DNA of 6,072 nucleotides from Erysipelotrichaceae bacterium (GTDB lineage Bacteria > Bacillota_I > Bacilli_A > Erysipelotrichales > Erysipelotrichaceae): NCBI GenBank assembly GCA_017419065.1, contig JAFOMB010000099.1:1-6072 (forward strand), read 5' to 3'. Every line of letters begins with the position of its first letter. Within the stretch, counting starts at the first letter, position 1. The notes below the pieces were generated by a model, which ran no database searches, was not told where the DNA came from, and worked only from the letters and a program-made list of their open reading frames with translations. Of this stretch, positions 1-3,668 are shown piece after piece. The translations under genes and the position numbers were made by a program.

Positions 1-370
1 CGGCAAGTACGGCGAGAGACTCAAGGGCGTCTGGGATGACAAGTCCTACAAGGCCGAACTCATGACGGGTCTCGATCTCACCTTAAGCAAGGAAGAGGCC
101 TTGGACTACTGGTTCTCCTCCATGAACCACGCCATGGTCATCACCGGTGTCCATCTCGAAAAGGGAAAGCCGGTACGCTGGAAGATCGAAAACAGCTGGG
201 GCGACAAAGCCGGTATGAAGGGCTACTACATGTGCTCGGATACCTGGTTCGATGACTATGTCTACCAGGCTGCGGTAGAGAAGAAATACCTCGGTGCCAA
301 TGCCAAGTATGCGGATAAGAAACCGGTCATGCTGAACGCATGGGACCCGATGGGAACGCTCGCTGAATAA
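1..370 (+). CDS. pepC: Aminopeptidase C (C1 papain-like peptidase, bleomycin hydrolase family), 3' part only
   Basis: This is the C-terminal 122 codons of a cytoplasmic cysteine aminopeptidase that removes N-terminal residues from peptides; the gene enters from the left edge, reading from base 2. The catalytic histidine is visible in SSMNHAMVITGV (His at 128-130) and the catalytic asparagine in KIENSWGDK (Asn at 191-193). The active-site cysteine lies outside the window. The rest follows the PepC pattern closely: KGYYMCSDTWFDDYVYQ, then KKYL, and a carboxyl end with WDPMG, which is the usual family C-terminus. The methionine at 62 is internal and not a start, because the frame stays open and family-like upstream of it. 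A strong terminator follows 10 bases after the stop, so this is the last gene of its transcript. The family assignment is firm; the exact peptidase specificity is inferred from the family. Confidence 0.95.
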   Translation, partial: GKYGERLKGVWDDKSYKAELMTGLDLTLSKEEALDYWFSSMNHAMVITGVHLEKGKPVRWKIENSWGDKAGMKGYYMCSDTWFDDYVYQAAVEKKYLGANAKYADKKPVMLNAWDPMGTLAE

Positions 371-379
371 GAGAAACCG

Positions 380-410
380 AAGAAGTGTGTATAAGCACAC
401 TTCTTGTTTT
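380..410 (+). terminator. Rho-independent terminator of pepC
   Basis: A perfect 10-bp stem (380-389 with 396-405, AAGAAGTGTG against CACACTTCTT) has a six-base loop and is followed by GTTTT. It lies just past the pepC stop and separates pepC from the next gene. Confidence 0.9.
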
Positions 411-411
411 A

Positions 412-417
412 TATAAT
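412..417 (+). promoter_or_regulatory. Candidate -10 box upstream of the membrane protein gene
   Basis: TATAAT at 412-417 matches the consensus -10 exactly. No good -35 sits 16-18 bases upstream; that stretch is the terminator hairpin, and TGTATA at 388-393 matches only three of six. It would give a 5' leader of about 135 bases. The region is AT-rich, so a chance match is quite possible. Confidence 0.25.
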
Positions 418-471
418 TGTGGTAGATGTTCATAACGGAATGATCATCAATATTCCTGTATTCTCTGCTGT

Positions 472-486
472 TTCAGTCATACTGAA
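472..486. promoter_or_regulatory. Short inverted repeat, possible operator, upstream of the membrane protein gene
   Basis: TTCAGT-CAT-ACTGAA is a perfect 6-bp inverted repeat with a three-base centre, 72 bases before the start codon of the membrane protein gene. It is the size of a typical dimeric repressor half-site pair. It could also be chance, since a repeat this size is not very rare in 188 bases. Confidence 0.25.
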
Positions 487-558
487 CTGTCCATCCCAAC
501 GCCGGGCACCCGCCTCGTATCCAGTCATCTACACATCAATAGAGCGGAGGATAAGCTT

Positions 559-1269
559 ATGGATGATTTCTTCTGGAAGATCAAACTCAAATTCAGGACA
601 CTCTGGGGCAGTCCCAGTGGGAAACTGATCATCATCGGGTTCGGACTGCTGATTTCCGGTGCTTTACTTTCTATCCCTTCTGCCGGAGGGATAATAGACT
701 TTCTGAAAAATGCCGTTCTGGTGATCGCCGCATGGGCCGGTTTCCTCTTCGGCGGTTTCATATTAGCCTTTATTTTCGGTGGTGTTGCCTACGGACTGGT
801 CCATATCCTCGGTTTCCTTCACGGGCCGTTCGGTTATCTTCTCATGGGCGTTGGTGCCGTTCTTGTGATCTACGGCTTTCTCAGAAGAAGAGGGATCATC
901 CGTCCACGCTATAAATACAAAGAAGTAAAACCGGTAAATGAAGTAAAACCGAAACCGGTGATCAGACAGGAATGGAAGGATTTTGAAGGAACAGAACCTT
1001 TATTTACCTTTTCGATCGACAACGTCTATGACTATTCGGAGTACGAAATACTGCGCCATATCGAAGTAGGTACAGAGGTAAAAGTCCGTCACCTCAATGG
1101 CAACGATTATGAAATGACAGCTGACGGCAGGAAGATCTGCGGCAGTTTCACACACATACATCTCAAAGATCAGATGACGTCTTCCAGTGTCCTGTTCGTC
1201 ACAGATAAAGACATACACTTCGATGAGGACACCGGTCCTGTCTGTGTACTGACGATCGGCATATTCTGA
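559..1269 (+). CDS. Uncharacterised membrane protein with soluble C-terminal domain
   Basis: I do not recognise this 236-residue protein. Residues 1-16 are basic and aromatic, with no signal peptide. Hydrophobic segments follow at about 22-40 (KLIIIGFGLLISGALLSI), 50-82 (long enough for one or two helices, glycine and phenylalanine rich) and 91-108, the last closed by RRR at 109-111. A charged linker repeats an EVKP unit (EVKPVNEVKPKP, 122-133). Residues 139-236 look like a soluble mixed alpha/beta domain with the stretch VGTEVKVRHLNGNDYEMTAD; its spacing faintly recalls a HIRAN-type fold, but this is only an impression. The start is well supported by GGAGG at 546-550, eight bases before ATG. 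The gene stands alone between pepC and a terminator, so context gives no function. The positive linker suggests that the C-terminal domain is cytoplasmic. Confidence 0.8.
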   Translation: MDDFFWKIKLKFRTLWGSPSGKLIIIGFGLLISGALLSIPSAGGIIDFLKNAVLVIAAWAGFLFGGFILAFIFGGVAYGLVHILGFLHGPFGYLLMGVGAVLVIYGFLRRRGIIRPRYKYKEVKPVNEVKPKPVIRQEWKDFEGTEPLFTFSIDNVYDYSEYEILRHIEVGTEVKVRHLNGNDYEMTADGRKICGSFTHIHLKDQMTSSSVLFVTDKDIHFDEDTGPVCVLTIGIF

Positions 1270-1296
1270 TTTGTAAACTTCAATAACATCTATCAG

Positions 1297-1320
1297 GAAG
1301 GGGTCTATCCCCTTCTTTTC
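1297..1320 (+). terminator. Rho-independent terminator of the membrane protein gene
   Basis: A 7-bp perfect stem (GAAGGGG at 1297-1303 with CCCCTTC at 1309-1315) has the five-base loop TCTAT and is followed by TTTTC. It lies 27 bases after the stop codon. Confidence 0.85.
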
Positions 1321-1328
1321 TGTATTGC

Positions 1329-1360
1329 AAAAAGAAAGCCGGGCATCGTCTCCGGCTTTC
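1329..1360 (-). terminator. Orphan terminator hairpin facing the minus strand
   Basis: A perfect 9-bp GC-rich stem (GAAAGCCGG at 1334-1342 with CCGGCTTTC at 1352-1360) encloses a nine-base loop. On the minus strand the stem is followed directly by TTTTT (complement of 1329-1333), while the plus strand has AGGGTAATGA, with no T-run. It is therefore a minus-strand terminator, yet no minus-strand gene lies before it: the nearest one to the right ends at 2369 with its own terminator. Confidence 0.6.
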
Positions 1361-1363
1361 AGG

Positions 1364-1381
1364 GTAATGAGATCTGATTAC
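1364..1381. repeat. 18-base near-perfect palindrome
   Basis: GTAAT-G-AGATCT-G-ATTAC is symmetric at all positions except the two G/G pairs at 1369 and 1376. It could be a protein binding site, or part of the possible minus-strand RNA, where the arms would form a 5-bp hairpin. Confidence 0.4.
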
Positions 1382-1399
1382 ACGCAGACCTCTACTGTT

Positions 1400-1405
1400 A
1401 TTATA
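1400..1405 (-). promoter_or_regulatory. Candidate minus-strand -10 box
   Basis: The minus strand reads TATAAT from 1405 to 1400, a full consensus match, pointing toward the orphan terminator. The bases 16-18 upstream (TAGGTC or AGGTCA) are a poor -35, so support is weak on its own. Confidence 0.25.
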
Positions 1406-1489
1406 TACCTGCATTACATTTTGACCTATGTTTCAACATGCATTTCGCAAGGCTGATTGCACAGATTTCCTGTCCTAAAATGATGTTAT

Positions 1490-1495
1490 AGGAGG
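1490..1495 (+). promoter_or_regulatory. Ribosome binding site of the small ribbon-helix-helix gene
   Basis: AGGAGG at 1490-1495 is a full Shine-Dalgarno sequence six bases before ATG at 1502. It makes it likely that this 62-codon frame is a real, well-translated gene. Confidence 0.85.
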
Positions 1496-1501
1496 TATTC
1501 T

Positions 1502-1690
1502 ATGGCCTTCCGTTTAACACCGGATCGGAAAAACTCTGAAAATAAGACGATTCGATTCCCTGCTGAGCTCGTTTCTCAGATCGAAGAGGCGATCGTTGGA
1601 AAAGAAGTCTCTTTTTCAGGATTTGTCATACAGGCCTGCCGTTATGCGTTGAGCAGAATGGAGGACAAAGGAAACGAGGAAGAGGGCTGA
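1502..1690 (+). CDS. Small ribbon-helix-helix protein (Arc/CopG-like, YlcI/YnfO-like)
   Basis: This 62-residue protein has the layout of a ribbon-helix-helix DNA-binding dimer. A polar N-terminus is followed by the strand NKTIRFP (14-20), a first helix (AELVSQIEEAIV, 21-32), a loop with GKEVSFS, and a second helix (FVIQACRYALSRM, 41-53). The tail is acidic (EDKGNEEEG). Small proteins with this KTIRFP-type strand are often annotated as YlcI/YnfO-like. It is probably a repressor or an antitoxin-like regulator. No toxin gene is directly joined to it: its own terminator follows and the next gene is a second ribbon-helix-helix antitoxin with its own toxin. The fold is likely; the DNA target and role are unknown. 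Residues 25-31 carry no obvious enzyme motif. Confidence 0.8.
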   Translation: MAFRLTPDRKNSENKTIRFPAELVSQIEEAIVGKEVSFSGFVIQACRYALSRMEDKGNEEEG

Positions 1691-1707
1691 TGCCCTTCTT
1701 TTTTTTA
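1682..1707 (+). terminator. Terminator overlapping the stop codon of the small ribbon-helix-helix gene
   Basis: AGGGC-TGAT-GCCCT forms a short stem (core 1684-1687 with 1692-1695, plus an A-T and a G-T pair), followed by T-rich sequence that includes an eight-base T-run. The TGA stop at 1688-1690 lies in the loop, so the hairpin begins inside the coding sequence. Confidence 0.75.
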
Positions 1708-1718
1708 TCTCGTTTATA

Positions 1719-1747
1719 TTGATATTGTCTTTATATATCTTTATTTA
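1719..1747 (+). promoter_or_regulatory. Candidate promoter of the toxin-antitoxin operon
   Basis: TTGATA (1719-1724, five of six to the -35 consensus) and TATTTA (1742-1747, three of six to -10) are 17 bases apart in an AT-rich gap. Other pairings, such as TTGTCT at 1725 or TATATT at 1763, are about as good, so the exact promoter is uncertain. Confidence 0.3.
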
Positions 1748-1751
1748 TTCA

Positions 1752-1765
1752 ATACATTTTAGTAT
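1752..1765. promoter_or_regulatory. Possible operator before the antitoxin gene
   Basis: ATAC-ATTTTA-GTAT is a short inverted repeat 24 bases before the antitoxin start. RelB/DinJ antitoxins, alone or with toxin, commonly repress their own operon through such palindromes. With four-base arms in AT-rich DNA this may be chance. Confidence 0.2.
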
Positions 1766-1775
1766 ATTTATGTTG

Positions 1776-1783
1776 AAAGGAGG
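1776..1783 (+). promoter_or_regulatory. Ribosome binding site of the antitoxin gene
   Basis: AAAGGAGG, a near-complete anti-16S match, ends six bases before ATG at 1790. It is much stronger than the site before the toxin, in keeping with the excess of antitoxin that such operons need. Confidence 0.85.
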
Positions 1784-1789
1784 AATACG

Positions 1790-2071
1790 ATGACAACCGC
1801 AAACATCAATATCCGCGTTGATTCTGATCTCAAGAGATCAGCGGAAGAACTGTTCTCCGATCTCGGACTGAACATGTCTACAGCCATTACTATGTTTTTA
1901 CGCTGTGCCGTAAACAACGACGGAATTCCCTTTGAAGTGAAAAGAAAAGTTCCAAACGCTCAGACACGAGCCGCCTTCGCAGAGTACGAAAAGATGATCA
2001 AGGACCCAAAGAGCAATAAGCGATACGAATCTGTCGACGAAATGCTGAAAGAGGTCCTTGAAGATGAATGA
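1790..2071 (+). CDS. dinJ: RelB/DinJ-family type II antitoxin
   Basis: This 93-residue antitoxin neutralises the toxin encoded next and probably represses their shared promoter. The N-terminal ribbon-helix-helix is clear: the strand NINIRVD (5-11), helix DLKRSAEELFSDLG (13-26), then MSTAITMFLRCAV (29-41) leading into GIPFEV (45-50), the usual end of the RelB/DinJ DNA-binding domain. Residues 51-93 are charged and form the part that in this family wraps the toxin (PNAQTRAAFAEYEKM, then KRYESVDEMLKEVLEDE). The length is normal. The frame overlaps the toxin start by eight bases, so the two are translationally coupled. The family call is firm; the name dinJ rather than relB follows from the YafQ-type partner. 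Confidence 0.93.
   Translation: MTTANINIRVDSDLKRSAEELFSDLGLNMSTAITMFLRCAVNNDGIPFEVKRKVPNAQTRAAFAEYEKMIKDPKSNKRYESVDEMLKEVLEDE
2050..2054 (+). promoter_or_regulatory. Ribosome binding site that decides the toxin start
   Basis: AGAGG ends nine bases before ATG at 2064 but only three before the alternative TTG at 2058. Start at 2064 is therefore preferred. The site lies within the antitoxin coding sequence. Confidence 0.6.
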
Positions 2072-2339
2072 GATCGTAATTACAGGAACATTTCAAAAAG
2101 ACCTGAAAACCATCAAAAAAAGAGGGCTCCCCATAAACGAATTGAAGGCTGTTATTGAGACACTCTCTCTTGAAAAGAAACTTGACAGTAAATACCACGA
2201 TCACCGTTTACAGGGTGAATACCACCGGTTCCGTGAATGTCATATACGGCCTGACTGGCTTCTGATATACTCTATCGATACAAAAAGCAGTCAGTTATAT
2301 CTCATCAGAACAGGTTCTCATTCTGATCTATACCGATAA
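2064..2339 (+). CDS. yafQ: YafQ-family type II toxin (RelE superfamily ribosome-dependent mRNA interferase)
   Basis: This 91-residue toxin is expected to cut mRNA in the ribosomal A site when freed from its antitoxin. The residues known as important in E. coli YafQ all have counterparts: His47 in HDHRLQG, His60 with Asp64 and Trp65 in CHIRPDW, Arg82 and His86 in RTGSHSDLY, with Tyr90 near the end where YafQ has Phe. The N-terminal part has the expected basic helix (FQKDLKTIKKRG). The toxin therefore looks intact and active. The start at ATG 2064 overlaps the antitoxin stop (ATGAATGA), giving tight coupling; a TTG at 2058 would add only two residues and has poor spacing from the ribosome binding site. 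A strong terminator begins at the stop codon. The family call is firm; cleavage preference cannot be read from the sequence. Confidence 0.94.
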   Translation: MNEIVITGTFQKDLKTIKKRGLPINELKAVIETLSLEKKLDSKYHDHRLQGEYHRFRECHIRPDWLLIYSIDTKSSQLYLIRTGSHSDLYR

Positions 2340-2370
2340 AAAATAATAGAGGTCACCCTCTATTATTTTT
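2339..2370. terminator. Bidirectional terminator between the toxin and the acyltransferase gene
   Basis: A perfect 14-bp stem (2339-2352 with 2357-2370) has a TCAC loop. Its A-rich left arm and T-rich right arm act as T-runs on both strands. It starts at the last base of the toxin stop codon and overlaps the stop codon of the convergent minus-strand gene (2371-2369). Confidence 0.9.
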
Positions 2371-3241
2371 ATTTGATCTTCTCCCAAAGTTCATCTGTGA
2401 GCTTTTCATTGAACGGCTTATCCAGGAGTTCCGGATTCTCTAAGAAGAGCTGCAGCATCCTGATGGATCTGGCGAAGTAGAAGCCGTCGGCGATCCTCTC
2501 ATCGACCGTAAAGCCGAGTTCGACACCCTGCTTGAATTCCACTTTCCCATCCTTGAAGAACGGCTGTTCTCCGAACTTTCCGACGACGATGAACATTGAT
2601 GTCGTACCCCAGTTGGTCAGGTGATGATAGCCCTGAGGAAGTCCGATGGAACCGAGGTTGGCCAGCACCACGGAAGAGTGATACGGGTCTGTCTCGATCA
2701 GGGCCTTCGGGATCATGCCCTTCTTTTCCAGCCAGCAGACAAATCTCAGAGCCGGTCTGGAGATCCACTTCGGGATCTTGTTGAACTTGTCCATGAAACC
2801 GGTCGATTCATCGACATAGCCCTTGGATTTGAGCTTCTTGAGCTGTCTCTTGAGTTCGTTATGGACATCGTCGATGTTCCATTCCGGTTTCGCATGCATG
2901 AAGCACAGTACTTCTCCGCCGTCATCAGAGAATTCCTGTTTGACCGTAAAGGCTGCCGATACTTCATTCCTCTTGTACATCTTGCGGTTGTGGATGAATA
3001 AAGAGAGCTTGGAACGGAGTGTCAGTGTCTTGAGTGTCGCGGCGATGATGCACTGGAACACGTTGTATTTATAGTCGATGCCTTCCACGTTCTTCTTCCT
3101 GATATACTCATTCAGATTCGTCAGATCGATCTGGAACGTAAAGAAGGTCTGGTTGTCACACCTGTCCGGATACATGAACGGCATGATGAAATGCATGGAG
3201 TCGATATCTTTTAGATATGTTGCGTCAAATCTGTCTCCCAT
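2369..3241 (-). CDS. Stand-alone acyltransferase of the 2-oxoacid dehydrogenase E2 catalytic-domain (CAT-like) fold
   Basis: The 290-residue protein matches the catalytic domain of dihydrolipoyl acyltransferases but has no lipoyl or peripheral-subunit-binding domain, so it is not a normal E2. Landmarks are MHFIMPFMYPDRCDN (16-30), IDLTNLNEYI (38-47), FSDDGGE (104-110), VVLANLGSIG (191-200), GYHHLTNWGT (204-213) and TVDERIADGFYFARSIRMLQLFLENPELL (245-273 region). The last matches the C-terminal E2 motif HRxxDG, except that the catalytic histidine position is glutamate (DERIADG, 247-253). I recall similar stand-alone proteins in gut Bacillota with the same DERIADG, so this seems a family trait and not a local mutation. 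Substrate is unknown. The start at 3241 has AAAGGGGA (complement of 3251-3258) nine bases upstream. The gene is divergent from a glutaredoxin-like gene and ends in a terminator shared with the toxin gene. Confidence 0.85.
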   Translation of the reverse strand: MGDRFDATYLKDIDSMHFIMPFMYPDRCDNQTFFTFQIDLTNLNEYIRKKNVEGIDYKYNVFQCIIAATLKTLTLRSKLSLFIHNRKMYKRNEVSAAFTVKQEFSDDGGEVLCFMHAKPEWNIDDVHNELKRQLKKLKSKGYVDESTGFMDKFNKIPKWISRPALRFVCWLEKKGMIPKALIETDPYHSSVVLANLGSIGLPQGYHHLTNWGTTSMFIVVGKFGEQPFFKDGKVEFKQGVELGFTVDERIADGFYFARSIRMLQLFLENPELLDKPFNEKLTDELWEKIK

Positions 3242-3267
3242 AATTAAAAATCCCCTTTAATGCCTCT

Positions 3268-3273
3268 ATTCTA
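3268..3273 (-). promoter_or_regulatory. Candidate -10 box of the acyltransferase gene
   Basis: The minus strand reads TAGAAT from 3273 to 3268, five of six to consensus, about 27 bases before the start codon. The -35 region (around TTTCTA, 18 bases upstream) is weak. Confidence 0.35.
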
Positions 3274-3283
3274 CACCTTTTCT

Positions 3284-3314
3284 TTGAAAGATAGAAATCA
3301 GGGGATGATACAAT
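3284..3314 (+). promoter_or_regulatory. Candidate extended -10 promoter of the glutaredoxin-like gene
   Basis: TGATACAAT (3306-3314) has the form TG-N-TACAAT, an extended -10 box. TTGAAA at 3284-3289 (good -35 match) is 19 bases upstream of TACAAT, which is longer than ideal, but an extended -10 tolerates a poor -35 position. Transcription would begin near 3321, giving a leader of only about 12 bases that starts at the ribosome binding site. Confidence 0.45.
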
Positions 3315-3320
3315 GGGTAC

Positions 3321-3324
3321 GAGG
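3321..3324 (+). promoter_or_regulatory. Ribosome binding site that decides the glutaredoxin-like start
   Basis: GAGG lies eight bases before ATG at 3333. The upstream in-frame GTG at 3324 overlaps it, and ATG at 3327 is only two bases away. Translation from 3333 also puts the protein start right at the first beta strand, as expected. Confidence 0.55.
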
Positions 3325-3332
3325 TGATGGAC

Positions 3333-3644
3333 ATGCTGAAGATCTATGGAAGCGAGATGTGCCCGGATTGCCGGGAATGCAGGAAGAATTTTGATACCTA
3401 CGGTATTGCCTATGAATTCATCGATATCAATGAGAACCTGCGCAATCTGAAGGATTTCCTGAAGATGAGAGACAGTGATCCGATCTTTGACCGCTGTAAG
3501 GAAGAAAACGATATCGGTCTTCCGGCTCTGGTAAAGGAAGATGAAACGGTCTTCCTGGACTGGGAGAACTATCTCTCCGCATTGGGCTATGAAGTCCTCT
3601 ACGAGGAGAAGGAAAGCTGTTCCCTGGACGGTAAGGGATGTTAA
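3333..3644 (+). CDS. Glutaredoxin-like thiol-disulfide protein (thioredoxin fold, CPDC motif)
   Basis: This 103-residue cytoplasmic protein has the thioredoxin fold layout. The first strand MLKIYGS leads to the redox motif CPDC (10-13) with a third cysteine at 16, helix ECRKNFDTYG, and second strand YEFIDINEN (28-36). A helical insert with MRDSDPIFDRCKEEND follows, then IGLPALV (61-67), where Pro64 is the expected cis-proline. The C-terminal strand and helix end with two further cysteines (C96, C103 in CSLDGKGC). It is likely a dithiol reductant or reductase similar to the glutaredoxin-related proteins of Bacillota; the target is unknown. The insert between the strand pairs makes it longer than a minimal glutaredoxin or NrdH. 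It is divergent from the acyltransferase gene and is followed directly by a bidirectional terminator. Confidence 0.85.
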   Translation: MLKIYGSEMCPDCRECRKNFDTYGIAYEFIDINENLRNLKDFLKMRDSDPIFDRCKEENDIGLPALVKEDETVFLDWENYLSALGYEVLYEEKESCSLDGKGC

Positions 3645-3665
3645 AAGACGGTTGCCCGTCTTTTT
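3643..3665. terminator. Bidirectional terminator between the glutaredoxin-like gene and the UvrA-like gene
   Basis: A perfect 9-bp stem (AAAAGACGG at 3643-3651 with CCGTCTTTT at 3656-3664) has the loop TTGC. The T-run follows on the plus strand, and the complement of 3643-3646 supplies a shorter one on the minus strand. The left arm overlaps the TAA stop at 3642-3644, and the minus-strand gene stops at 3671-3669. Confidence 0.88.
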
Positions 3666-3668
3666 CTT

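Larger units (their letters stand above)
1329..1393 (-). ncRNA. Possible small RNA of about 65 bases
   Basis: A minus-strand TATAAT (1405-1400) sits upstream of a short non-coding stretch that ends in the orphan minus-strand terminator at 1329-1360. Transcription starting about seven bases after that -10 would give a transcript of roughly 65 bases. It would hold a near-palindrome at 1364-1381 (16 of 18 positions symmetric, AGATCT centre) and the terminal hairpin. There is no convincing -35, no ribosome binding site and no credible reading frame inside. This is a positional inference and I recognise no known RNA family. Confidence 0.2.

Noticed and set aside
83..433. Minus-strand open frame opposite pepC
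   Set aside because: It is a shadow of the pepC frame and crosses the pepC terminator.
418..558. Possible riboswitch or structured leader before the membrane protein gene
   Set aside because: Apart from one 15-base inverted repeat I see no extended stem set, no terminator/anti-terminator pair and no known riboswitch motif.
1280..1414. Minus-strand frame of 44 codons from ATG at 1414
   Set aside because: It runs through both terminator hairpins, has no ribosome binding site and shows no recognisable protein pattern.
2058..2339. Toxin start at TTG 2058
   Set aside because: It leaves only three bases to the AGAGG site; ATG at 2064 has proper spacing and overlaps the antitoxin stop in the usual way.
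2621..3001. Plus-strand open frame opposite the acyltransferase gene
   Set aside because: It is a shadow of a gene with clear E2-fold motifs on the minus strand.
3250..3306. ATCCCCT / AGGGGAT inverted repeat with a 43-base gap between the divergent genes
   Set aside because: One arm is simply the ribosome binding site of the acyltransferase gene, and seven bases at this distance can arise by chance.
3324..3332. Glutaredoxin-like start at GTG 3324 or ATG 3327
   Set aside because: Both overlap or crowd the GAGG ribosome binding site; ATG at 3333 gives the expected N-terminal strand.
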